Below are positions 56,811 through 64,000 of a stretch of 64,000 bases of DNA, one piece after another. The DNA comes from Hoylesella loescheii (lineage in GTDB: Bacteria; Bacteroidota; Bacteroidia; Bacteroidales; Bacteroidaceae): NCBI GenBank assembly GCA_021531755.1, contig JADYUK010000005.1, positions 62,001 to 126,000 of the forward strand, read 5' to 3'. Positions within the stretch are counted from its first letter, which is position 1; each line of letters opens with the position of its first letter. The position numbers and the translations under genes are program-made. A model generated the notes under the pieces. The model did no database searches, had not been told where the DNA came from, and was given only the letters and a program-made list of their open reading frames with translations.

Positions 56811-56936
56811 GGCAAGCGGGCAGGCTGACAAGCGGGCAGGCCTTTTTTCTTGCCCATCCCCATCCTGTCGTCTCGTCCATTGTCATCTCTTCCATTGTCA
56901 ACTCGTCGGCAAGCGGGCAGACTGGCAAAGCGGACA
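56811..56936. repeat. Four copies of a 13-base motif between adaptor and pump genes
   Basis: GGCAAGCGGGCAG at 56811, (G)ACAAGCGGGCAG at 56827, GGCAAGCGGGCAG at 56908 and GGCAAAGCGGACAG at 56924, in two pairs about 97 bases apart. They sit in the 195-base spacer inside the efflux operon. Confidence 0.85.
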
Positions 56937-56984
56937 GGCTGTTCTTTCCCACCGCCCCATTCTGTCAGCTCGTCAACAGGATTA

Positions 56985-58193
56985 TTATTTTTTACCGCTC
57001 ATGACATCGGCAAAGCCCTTTGCTGAGCCTTGCTGCTCCCCAAGTTTTGCGGCATCCTCTATCTTCTTCATGTATTGTGCCTCAGTTATAGGCTTTATCT
57101 CCATACCGTCAGTGAGCGACGCGATGCCCTTGGAAACTATGCGGTCTCCGGTTTTCAGACCCTCTGTGACAATATACGTCTTGCCGTCGTCCTGCGGATT
57201 GACCTTTATCTCTGTGTATTTGACCTTGTTATCCTTTCCTACGAGATAGACGAATTTCTTGTTCTGTACCTCTGATGTGGCCTCCTGTGGGACAATGATG
57301 ACACTGCTGGCTGTTGTCGGGATGATAATCTGGCCGGCTCCACCGCTTCTCAGCTCATGGTCAGGATTGCTGAAACGTGCGATGAGTGATACTGAGCCCG
57401 TAGCCGCGTCTATGATACCGCTCGCCTTCACCACCTTGCCTGGCTGGCTGTATGTGCTGCCGTCGGCAAGCTGCAGCCTCACAGGAGGGAATGATGCTAT
57501 GGCGCCGTTCAGTCCGCCTGCGTTCTTTGTCAGTGCCAGCATGTCCTTCTCAGTCAAAGAGAAATAGACCTCCATGGTGCTGATGTCAGAGACTGTGGTG
57601 AGAGGCTCTGCACTCGATGCGCTCACAAGGGCCCCGACCTTGAACGGAAGGCTGCCAACGACTCCTGATGCCGGGCTCTTAACGTAGCAGAAGCTCAGGG
57701 CCTCCTTGGCCGATGCGAGGGCAGCCTTAGCCTGTGCTACAGATGCCTGTGCTGTCATATAGTTGTTCTCAGATGTCTTGAGCTCATATTCTCCTATGAC
57801 CTTGCTGGTGAACAGATTCTTTGAGTTCTCGTATGTCAGCTTGGATGTCGCGAGTTGTGCGTTGGCTGTGTTCAAGGCTGCCTGCGCCTGTCTCACCTGC
57901 GCCTGATATGTCTCGTTGTCTATGACGAAGAGCAGCTGTCCGGCAGATACCGTCTGGCCTTCCTGCACACATACTTTGGTGATGAATCCTGAAACCTTCG
58001 GACGTATCTGCACATCCTGTACTCCCTTGATTGTCGCAGGGTATGTCGACTGTAGCTCTGTTGTCTCTGTCCCGATAGTTCTCACGGCATATTCATTGTC
58101 TGCAAAATTTGGCTTCCCGCCGTTTCCGCTCTTGCCACAAGATACAAGCATTGTTCCGAGAGCCAATGCAATAAAGATTTTGTTCTTTTTCAT
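56985..58193 (-). CDS. RND periplasmic adaptor lipoprotein (AcrA/MexA type)
   Basis: 402 residues; lipobox TMLVSC (Cys19). Lipoyl half (GVQDVQIRPKVSGFITKVCVQEGQTVSAGQLLFVID), alpha-helical hairpin about 95-165, second half (CYVKSPASGVVGSLPFKVGALVS), beta-barrel and membrane-proximal domains. It bridges the pump and outer membrane factor encoded downstream. It is the first gene of the operon. Confidence 0.94.
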   Translation of the reverse strand: MKKNKIFIALALGTMLVSCGKSGNGGKPNFADNEYAVRTIGTETTELQSTYPATIKGVQDVQIRPKVSGFITKVCVQEGQTVSAGQLLFVIDNETYQAQVRQAQAALNTANAQLATSKLTYENSKNLFTSKVIGEYELKTSENNYMTAQASVAQAKAALASAKEALSFCYVKSPASGVVGSLPFKVGALVSASSAEPLTTVSDISTMEVYFSLTEKDMLALTKNAGGLNGAIASFPPVRLQLADGSTYSQPGKVVKASGIIDAATGSVSLIARFSNPDHELRSGGAGQIIIPTTASSVIIVPQEATSEVQNKKFVYLVGKDNKVKYTEIKVNPQDDGKTYIVTEGLKTGDRIVSKGIASLTDGMEIKPITEAQYMKKIEDAAKLGEQQGSAKGFADVMSGKK

Positions 58194-58273
58194 ACCTTAA
58201 TTTTTTACCTATAATGTTGTTTTTGTTTATCCAAAGATTGAAAACCCTTTGTGATATGTATAGTTTTCGATTG

Positions 58274-58281
58274 CAAAATTA
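58274..58281 (-). promoter_or_regulatory. -7 box for RND efflux operon
   Basis: Minus strand TAATTTTG, 80 bases before the adaptor ATG; no -33 TTG at normal spacing. Confidence 0.45.
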
Positions 58282-58611
58282 CTAAATTTATCTATACGTT
58301 AAATGAAGTCATACAATATTTAACGTTTTTCTTCCTTTTTTATCTATATTATGTGAGAAATAAACCGTGTGGTGAGAACTTGACATCCACACATCGCATT
58401 TTTCTATCCTTTACAATGCATATTGCGCCGGATGGTCAAGGCATGTAGTATCGCAGAGGCAGATGAGGTGGTGATATTCCCCAAAAGTCGATGGGGGGAG
58501 AGATAAAGGGTGACGGCATCGTTTCGGGGAGATTGATGCGGTAAATGCAGTAAATATCATGGCGGAAAGTATGCTTTGTGCGACAAGACCGATGGTTTTT
58601 CGCTGAATGTC

Positions 58612-58642
58612 TTGCATGTTTAAAACATTTGTATTACCTTTG
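58612..58642 (+). promoter_or_regulatory. Promoter of DEAD-box helicase
   Basis: TTG at 58612-58614, 20 bases, TACCTTTG at 58635-58642 followed by TG. It predicts a transcript start near 58649 and a leader of about 415 bases. Confidence 0.65.
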
Positions 58643-59064
58643 TGCGATACAGATGGATAGATATGCGAGGGGTGCGGCTCCAATGGGCTGTGCTCATAGC
58701 ACAGGGAGGAAGCCGGGGGAGGGCTGGCTCGTCTTGGTTCTTGAGTCTCCGCCTCAGGCTCGCCATTAATGTTTTCTCCTGCATTTTTTCTAATGGCGTA
58801 ATGCGCAACGCCCCCGTATCGCATAAACTGATGTGTCGCTGGTCCTATCCATTATATATATACCTCACCGACGTTCACCCCCCGTTACACTTATCCGCAC
58901 GTGCCTTTCCAACAAGGCTGCCGGGATATCCTCTCATCTCCAGATGAAGCGGACATCGAGACTGTCCTCTCTACCCCCTGGAGGCGTGACGAAGCGGACA
59001 GCATGCAAGGGGGGGCAGGCTTGTCACGGCAGGGTGGCTTTAATGATTAAATATTTTAGAACTT

Positions 59065-60432
59065 ATGTATTTTGACGAATTGGATTTATCTGACAACATC
59101 CTCGACGCGCTTTACGATATGCGTTTTGATATGTGTACCCCTATACAGGAAAAATGCATCCCGCATATTCTTGAGGGAAGGGATATATTAGGCATAGCAC
59201 AGACGGGGACAGGCAAGACAGCTGCATATCTGCTCCCCGTGCTCTCTCTGCTGGATGACGGGGAATACGCTCCTCACTCATATGGAGGGCGGCGGCATCC
59301 AGCACCATTCGCCCGTGATGCCATCAACTGTGTAGTCATGTCCCCAACGCGTGAGCTGGCACAGCAGATAGACCAGGCTATGCAGGGATTCGGGTATTAT
59401 CTTGACAGCATCTCGTCAGTCCCGGTATATGGCGGCAACGACGGCAACAGGTATGACCAGGAGCTGCGGGCCTTGCGGAGGGGCGCTGACATGCTCATCG
59501 CCACGCCCGGGCGTCTTCTGGCACATATGCAGATGGGGAATCTCGAACTGTCGCAATGCTCTTTCTTCATTCTCGACGAGGCAGACCGCATGCTTGATAT
59601 GGGATTCTCAGAGGATATATTATCCATCGCCAAGCTGCTGCCCCCGACATGCCAGACAATCATGTTCTCTGCGACAATGCCACAGAAGATAGAGGAGCTC
59701 GCGCGGACTCTCCTGAACAACCCCGTTGAGGTGAAGATTGCTGTATCGAAGCCTGCCGAGCGGATAAGGCAGTCAGCATATGTCTGCTATGAGCCGCAGA
59801 AGCTCAGGATAATAAAGAGCCTGACGGACGGCGGCGGACTGGAGCGCACAATAATCTTCTCCGGAAAAAAGACAAAGGTGAAGGATATCTCAAGCAATCT
59901 GAGGCGAATGGGGATAAACTGTGGGGCGATGCACTCTGACCTCACACAGGCTGAGCGTGACGACATCATGTTCAGATTCAAGGCTGGGCAGATTGATGTC
60001 CTTGTGGCGACAGATATTGTGGCAAGGGGGATAGATATTGATGATATCCTCACTGTCATCAACTATGATGTGCCACACGACGCAGAGGACTATGTCCACC
60101 GTATCGGAAGGACAGCACGCGCACAACGTGACGGCAGGGCCATAACATTTGTTAATGAGGATGATGTGTTGTATTTCAAGCAGATAGAGCGTTTCCTTGA
60201 ATATGAGGTTTATAAGAATCCTATGCCTGATGGATTAGACCCCGGACCGGAATATACCGAGCGGAAAGCCGCGGGAGGCAGAAAGGCGGTTGACGGGAAT
60301 AGGCATAAGGGCAGAAAGGCAGCGGCGAGGAGGCAACCCAGGAGACCGTCATCCGGAAAGGGGGCTGACAAAGCGGACAAGACTGACAACAAAGTGAGGG
60401 GAAAGAGGACCTACAGAAAGGGAAATGGCTGA
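59065..60432 (+). CDS. DEAD-box RNA helicase (RhlE/DeaD type)
   Basis: 455 residues with all DEAD-box motifs: Q-motif (TPIQEKCIPHIL), I AQTGTGKT at 45-52, Ia PTRELAQQ, II DEAD at 171-174, III SAT, then VI HRIGRTAR. The last 65 residues are a basic tail (RKAVDGNRHKGRKAAARRQPRR...) that likely binds RNA. It remodels RNA in ribosome assembly or decay, often in the cold. The long leader hints at post-transcriptional control. A strong terminator follows at 60760. Confidence 0.94.
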   Translation: MYFDELDLSDNILDALYDMRFDMCTPIQEKCIPHILEGRDILGIAQTGTGKTAAYLLPVLSLLDDGEYAPHSYGGRRHPAPFARDAINCVVMSPTRELAQQIDQAMQGFGYYLDSISSVPVYGGNDGNRYDQELRALRRGADMLIATPGRLLAHMQMGNLELSQCSFFILDEADRMLDMGFSEDILSIAKLLPPTCQTIMFSATMPQKIEELARTLLNNPVEVKIAVSKPAERIRQSAYVCYEPQKLRIIKSLTDGGGLERTIIFSGKKTKVKDISSNLRRMGINCGAMHSDLTQAERDDIMFRFKAGQIDVLVATDIVARGIDIDDILTVINYDVPHDAEDYVHRIGRTARAQRDGRAITFVNEDDVLYFKQIERFLEYEVYKNPMPDGLDPGPEYTERKAAGGRKAVDGNRHKGRKAAARRQPRRPSSGKGADKADKTDNKVRGKRTYRKGNG

Positions 60433-60550
60433 CTGGCAGCGTCGATGATGATGATGCAAGCCCAAAGCTCTGCGCACACCCCAGAGAGGGGGGGCGGCTC
60501 GTGCGAATGTGCCCCATCCGCCATCCCCGCACGCACACGGGCAGGCTTGC

Positions 60551-60640
60551 TCATTCTCATTCCCATTCCCATTCTTATTCCGCTCTCATTCCCATTCTCA
60601 TTCCACTCTCATCCCCACTAAAATTCCCATTCTTATTCCA
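60551..60640. repeat. (CATTCN)n microsatellite
   Basis: Some 13 imperfect copies of a six-base unit CATTC(C/T) (for example CATTCTCATTCCCATTCCCA), partly interrupted. Not coding. Confidence 0.85.
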
Positions 60641-60759
60641 TCTGATGAGAAGGCCATCCGTCACAAAGGCTTTACAGGGGCATAGGGGGATGAGTGGATT
60701 TCCCCTTCCAACTCATCCAAAAGATTCATCATACGCCATAACATCATGATGTATATGCA

Positions 60760-60825
60760 GAAGAGGCACTGATATTATGACATCGACTTTGTCTTTTTGT
60801 CATAATACCAGCGCCTCTTCCGTTA
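60760..60825. terminator. Bidirectional terminator
   Basis: GAAGAGGCACTGATATTATG (60760-60779) pairs with CATAATACCAGCGCCTCTTC (60801-60820), with two mismatches in about 23 pairs, between the helicase and the exported ECF-operon protein, which converge. Confidence 0.85.
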
Positions 60826-60910
60826 AACAACCTCAATTGTCCATCTTGCGGTTTCCTCCCGTTTGGGGAGATAGTTGTACTTAGGCACGACGATGGAGTG
60901 GGGGAGGGGA

Positions 60911-61366
60911 TTATCTTGATTCCGGGTGTTTGCCAGGCCGTTTATGGTTGCCCTGTGACATATGCCGTAGTTTGGAGCGGTCAAACTGCTCTGCATGGAA
61001 CAGGCAGGGGAGGACAATCTTTGCAGGCAGGACCTTCAGCATCTGCTGGTGATATTTGCACTGCAGCTTCTTGAGCTGCAGCTCCATGTTGTCCTTCTCT
61101 ATTATCGCCTTACGGCATTCGGCCTCTGTCGATGGCCTTGAGTTGCGCTTGTCCCTTATCTTGTCGAACAGTGAACGCTCGGCTGAGCGCATCTTGTCAT
61201 ATATGGCAAAGAACTTCGCAGCGTCATTGGCCGATATCTTTGTCTTCTCTATTATATATCTGCGTTGTTCCTGGCGGTAAGCCTCAGGGTCGAATTTTGG
61301 GGCAGCCTGACATACGAGCTGTACAGATATGATGAGGAATGCAAGAAGCGTTATGGTTTTTCTCAT
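60911..61366 (-). CDS. Small periplasmic helical protein of ECF operon
   Basis: 151 residues: signal peptide (ITLLAFLIISVQLVCQA), then a mostly helical, highly charged region (FDPEAYRQEQRRYIIEKTKISANDAAKFFAIYDKMRSAERSLF...) resembling Spy/CpxP-like periplasmic sensors that commonly follow ECF sigma genes in Bacteroidales. The exact function is unknown. Third gene behind the sigma factor. Confidence 0.7.
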   Translation of the reverse strand: MRKTITLLAFLIISVQLVCQAAPKFDPEAYRQEQRRYIIEKTKISANDAAKFFAIYDKMRSAERSLFDKIRDKRNSRPSTEAECRKAIIEKDNMELQLKKLQCKYHQQMLKVLPAKIVLPCLFHAEQFDRSKLRHMSQGNHKRPGKHPESR

Positions 61367-61537
61367 AGACTGGGTTGGAGTGAGTGGTTTTACATATTAT
61401 CCATTTATGATATGGCCGGGATATGGCCGGGGATGCCCTTTGTCCATGTGCACATGGCCGGTCATGCCCGCATACGTGTGCGGGGTGTCTCCCCATACGT
61501 GTGGAGTGTCTTGCGCCCCGTGCATGGGGAGGATGGA

Positions 61538-61861
61538 TTATTCTGAGATAATCTCGTATATGTCCTGATGGTCAAGCATGGCATAGTCCGCCACATCGTC
61601 AACATTGTATGTCTGCTGGTTGTCTGCGGATTGTGTGGCGATATTCATGTCCTTGTCGTCCGGCATGTATAGATATGCCATGGCCGACAGCCCGAGCAGC
61701 AGGGTTATGCACGCGGCGCTGTACCATACCGCCCTGCCCCGTCTCTGGCGTATCGTGATAGGTTGTGCCTCAGAGGGTATCCTCTTCATGATATCGGCCG
61801 TGAAGCTGTCCAGGTATCCCTCTGGCGCCCTGAATGGCTCTTTCCTTATATTCTGTCTCAT
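61538..61861 (-). CDS. Single-pass membrane protein, probable anti-sigma-like partner
   Basis: 107 residues: cytoplasmic N-terminus with FRAPEGYLDSFTADIMKRI, one membrane segment (VWYSAACITLLLGLSAMAYLY) and a periplasmic acidic tail. This small protein follows many Bacteroidetes ECF sigma genes and is thought to help control them. No ZAS zinc motif is present. Gap to sigma gene 45 bases. Confidence 0.7.
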   Translation of the reverse strand: MRQNIRKEPFRAPEGYLDSFTADIMKRIPSEAQPITIRQRRGRAVWYSAACITLLLGLSAMAYLYMPDDKDMNIATQSADNQQTYNVDDVADYAMLDHQDIYEIISE

Positions 61862-61906
61862 TGCTGTGTCTCTTTTAATTTATGACGCCTCTGACGGGCA
61901 TAAGGT

Positions 61907-62455
61907 TTAATCGCCTGAGCTGAGAAATGACGAGATTTTTTTTACCGCTATATGGTAGCTCGCTTTCAGCGCCCCCTCTGATGTGCCGAGAATCTTGCTG
62001 ATATCAGAGTATCTCATATCCTCATAGTATTTCAGTTGGAATACAGTCCGCTGCACATCGGGGAGCAGGTGTATGGCCTCCTGCAGTCTGGCCTCCGCCT
62101 CGTCGCCCTCAAAATACTCGTCCGCCATCAGATGTGCCGCGACGCCTTGTCCGTCGCCCTCTCCGTCGATTGTGGTGGTGGCGTTCGAGTGGTGGAGAAA
62201 GTCGAGAGCCTCGTTGATGGCGATACGGTAGAGCCAGGACGATAGTTTTGAGCGTCCCTCAAACGTGGGGAGCCCCTTCCACGCTTTTATGAATGTGTTC
62301 TGCATCACATCGTCCGCATCGTCATGATACAATACCATACGTCGAATCTGCCGGTATAGCGGCTCACTATACTGACGCACAAGTATCTCAAAAGCTTTAT
62401 GTTGGGTTTTCTCGTCTGCAAGGAGACTCAGCAGTGTCTTCTCATCTACTTGCAT
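61907..62455 (-). CDS. ECF-family RNA polymerase sigma factor
   Basis: 182 residues. Region 2 reads AFEILVRQYSEPLYRQIRRMVLYHDDADDVMQNTFIKAWKGLPTFEGRSKLSSWLYRIAINEALDFLHH. Region 4 reads LQEAIHLLPDVQRTVFQLKYYEDMRYSDISKILGTSEGALKASYHIAVKKI. It redirects RNA polymerase to a small regulon, probably envelope stress judging by the exported products in its operon; inference. Confidence 0.93.
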   Translation of the reverse strand: MQVDEKTLLSLLADEKTQHKAFEILVRQYSEPLYRQIRRMVLYHDDADDVMQNTFIKAWKGLPTFEGRSKLSSWLYRIAINEALDFLHHSNATTTIDGEGDGQGVAAHLMADEYFEGDEAEARLQEAIHLLPDVQRTVFQLKYYEDMRYSDISKILGTSEGALKASYHIAVKKISSFLSSGD

Positions 62456-62620
62456 ATATCGGGAATGATAGTTTCAGTATTTTTATCCGTGTGTCTTTCA
62501 GTGTTCGGTTGGGGGCGGTATGGGGATGATGTCTCCACGCCGAGGGAGAGAGGGATGAGGGCGGGGGTGATGGAAGATGGCGGAGTGGAGAGAGAGACAG
62601 GGGTGTGAGGGGGAGGGGGA

Positions 62621-62926
62621 TTATCTGATGGAAATCTTCCTTACCGTCTTGCCTATCTTTATGATGTAGCATCCCTTAGGGAGATTGAGGTCATAACACT
62701 TGTCCATGCCGTCTACCTTGAACACCCTGACCTGCACCCCAGTCACATTATACACACGGAGCGTCTGGCCGTTGCCGTTTGTCACACGCAGCTGTGAGCC
62801 CTCCACTACTGTCACATTTGGCGTCTGCATGTGCTCCATCTCGTCCGTTACCGGCTCTGCGTAGGCAGTGCTTGGGGTGGCGATAATCATGGATATCAAT
62901 AGGATGGTGTAGATATATTTTGTCAT
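62621..62926 (-). CDS. Minimal exported protein with T9SS sorting-like C-terminus
   Basis: 101 residues from the ATG at 62926; the frame is open to 63004 but its head is Gln-rich and lies beyond the signal peptide. A signal peptide (YIYTILLISMIIATPSTAYA) and about 20 residues of linker are followed directly by a fold that looks like a type IX sorting domain (RVYNVTGVQVRVFKVDGMDKCYDLNLPKGCYIIKIGKTVRKISI). There is no room for a cargo domain. The promoter is at 63036-63065. Confidence 0.65.
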   Translation of the reverse strand: MTKYIYTILLISMIIATPSTAYAEPVTDEMEHMQTPNVTVVEGSQLRVTNGNGQTLRVYNVTGVQVRVFKVDGMDKCYDLNLPKGCYIIKIGKTVRKISIR

Positions 62927-63035
62927 AAGCGGTGTTTTTTCTGTTGTTCTCGTCGTGATAGCGTGTTGGAGCTGTTGCGGCAGCCGGCGCTGCTGCTGTG
63001 GCAATCCCCAGCCCCACGCTCTCTGATTTTATTTG

Positions 63036-63065
63036 CAAAGATAAAAAATCCTTTCCATAATTCAA
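63036..63065 (-). promoter_or_regulatory. Promoter of minimal T9SS-tail protein
   Basis: Minus strand TTG (63065-63063), 19 bases, TATCTTTG (63043-63036). Confidence 0.6.
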
Positions 63066-63280
63066 GGCGTAATGTTGTGGAGTTGTCGAAACTTAACCAT
63101 AATTAACGTTTTTTGCCGATTCCTGGGGGTGGGGCAAGGCGTAGGCGGGGTTGTCCGGTGGTGGGGTTCCGGCTGTCATCCCGTTTCCTGGAGAGAGGGG
63201 GCGTGTCCACAAGACTGCATGGAAGTATTAATTTTTCATAATTATTCTTGGCAACATTCGTCTGCATACTATATTTTCTG

Positions 63281-63288
63281 TAATTTTG
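63281..63288 (+). promoter_or_regulatory. -7 box of tRNA-Ser(GGA)
   Basis: TAATTTTG followed by CAG, 17 bases before the tRNA. The -33 element is not clear. Confidence 0.5.
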
Positions 63289-63305
63289 CAGCGGTTTTTT
63301 GAGAA

Positions 63306-63393
63306 GGAGAGGTGCTCGAGTGGTTGAAGAGGCACGCCTGGAAAGCGTGTAACCGGCAAAACCGGTTCGCAGGTTCGAATCCTGTTCTCTCCG
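63306..63393 (+). tRNA. tRNA-Ser, anticodon GGA
   Basis: Class II tRNA: acceptor GGAGAGG/TCTCTCC (last pair G-T), anticodon stem CACGC/GCGTG with loop CTGGAAA and anticodon GGA at 63340-63342. The long variable arm is GTAACCGGCAAAACCGGTTCGC and the T arm AGGTTCGAATCCT. CCA is not fully encoded (GCA). Confidence 0.95.
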
Positions 63394-63409
63394 CATCCTT
63401 CATCAGCGT

Positions 63410-63445
63410 ACAGCTTTCCCCCGCCGGCGGAGAGCTGTTTTTTTT
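63410..63445 (+). terminator. Terminator after tRNA-Ser(GGA)
   Basis: CAGCT...AGCTG arms around a C/G-rich centre, then TTTTTTTTT. Confidence 0.7.
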
Positions 63446-63547
63446 TGTGTTCTGTATTCTTGTTGTCCCACACCTCCGGAGGGGCTGTGGATAATGCCAA
63501 GCTCATAGCTCGCTGTCCCCCATCGGCGGCTTCGTCTTCCTCTTTCC

Positions 63548-63715
63548 TCGCTTTTTACGAAAACACCACGATTTCACGATTTCACGATTTCACAAATTCA
63601 TAAATTCACAAATTCATAAATTCACAAATTCATAAATTCACAAATTCACAAATTCACAAATTCACAAATTCACAAATTCACATTTTCGCTTTTTACGAAA
63701 ACACCACGATTTCAC
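63548..63715. repeat. Octamer tandem array flanked by 30-base direct repeats
   Basis: Fifteen 8-base units from 63567: CACGATTT three times, then CACAAATT/CATAAATT alternating, then CACAAATT, ending CACATTTT at 63686. An exact 30-base sequence starting TCGCTTTTTACGAAAACACC occurs at 63548-63577 and 63686-63715. Confidence 0.95.
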
Positions 63716-64000
63716 ATTTTCACCGCATCAATCTCCTGAAACGATGCTATCGCCTTTAATCTCGCCCCTACGTCAAGCTGAGATACATTAGCTTGTTATT
63801 GTCCAAAGAAGAGGCGACACACGCCGATAGACTCAGGAAATCCGATAGAATAACAATAGATGTGGACTTGTGTCGCCTCTCCTGTGGATAACGATGTAGC
63901 AATAGTAGAATCAATGGATGTCCGGTAATGAATCACAACTTATCATAAAGGTCTAACTGACTGTAATACAAGAAAATACCCTTGTTTTTAAGTGTAATTA

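Larger units (their letters stand above)
58194..59064. other. 871-base divergent gap
   Basis: Holds a -7 box for the efflux operon (58274-58281, minus), the helicase promoter (58612-58642) and about 415 bases of helicase leader. Short ORFs inside show no conserved features. Confidence 0.55.
60433..60910. other. 478-base convergent gap
   Basis: Holds a CATTCN microsatellite (60551-60640) and a strong bidirectional terminator (60760-60820). Nothing else recognised. Confidence 0.6.
62927..63305. other. 379-base divergent gap
   Basis: Holds the promoter of the minimal T9SS-tail protein and the -7 box of tRNA-Ser(GGA). Otherwise nothing recognised. Confidence 0.6.
63394..64000. other. 607-base window end, no gene
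   Basis: Holds a terminator-like hairpin after the tRNA, an octamer array with flanking 30-base direct repeats (63548-63715), a 12-base inverted repeat with a 47-base loop (AGAGGCGACACA 63810-63821 and TGTGTCGCCTCT 63869-63880) and GGATGTCCGGTAA at 63916-63928. A faint R45-like segment lies at 63495-63552. Confidence 0.65.

Noticed and set aside
63567..63686. Octamer array as a CRISPR
   Set aside because: Units are 8 bases with no unique spacers and no cas gene nearby.

Overview
The window looks like a chromosomal segment of a member of the Bacteroidales, most likely Prevotellaceae. Four things point there. Promoters carry the Bacteroidetes -7 box TAnnTTTG, several with a TTG/TTTG about 19-20 bases upstream. 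Shine-Dalgarno sequences are mostly absent. The gene families are typical of the group: the Bacteroidales-type FtsK-LolA pair, serine palmitoyltransferase, GH92, a PorE-like type IX secretion (T9SS) protein, an HU/SPOR protein, and an ECF sigma operon with a small membrane protein. The window holds no rRNA, CRISPR array, intact transposase or phage gene.

Layout. 1-13 kb is housekeeping: an rRNA methyltransferase (cut by the window edge) behind an RNase D-like exonuclease, then ftsK, a lolA-like gene, mutS2, an OmpA lipoprotein, mtgA and a UvrD/PcrA helicase. 13-19 kb holds serine palmitoyltransferase divergent from a lipid kinase, then a carboxyltransferase (OadA/PycB type) coupled to an HD phosphohydrolase. 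19.6-28.6 kb holds an orphan lipoprotein, a striking nested inverted-repeat element, a six-gene minus-strand operon (ABC ATPase, two MacB/FtsX-type permeases, adaptor, TolC, Fur-family repressor) and a PepSY-like exported protein. At 28.8-30.2 kb lie rplU-rpmA and tRNA-Ser(UGA).

30.3-37.1 kb is the most accessory-looking part: dehydrogenase, flavodoxin/ferredoxin protein, DUF1294 protein, DUF1349 lipoprotein, alpha/beta hydrolase, a small Cys-rich protein, a Nim-like flavoprotein and a short AraC regulator. It contains a duplicated DUF1294/Cys-rich-protein pair in which each copy lost the opposite gene, and several copies of a 45-base repeat that recurs elsewhere. A long exported fusion of a histidine acid phosphatase with a GH92 mannosidase follows at 37.1 kb.

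40.7-48 kb holds an acyl-CoA ligase, a voltage-gated K+ channel with a zinc-ribbon tail, and a minus-strand series of HU/SPOR protein, FHA protein and PorE-like lipoprotein. 48.7-58.2 kb holds a transporter/glycerate kinase pair, a lone LpxA and a complete RND efflux operon. The window ends with a DEAD-box helicase behind a long leader, an ECF sigma operon, a tiny protein that is little more than a signal peptide plus a T9SS-sorting-like tail, tRNA-Ser(GGA), and an array of 8-base repeats.

The strongest candidates for something not previously described are the phosphatase-GH92 fusion, the nested inverted-repeat element at 20.8-21.1 kb, the reciprocal-decay duplication at 32-35 kb, the dispersed 45-base repeat family and the minimal T9SS-tail protein. 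All functional statements are from reading the sequence; no database search was run.
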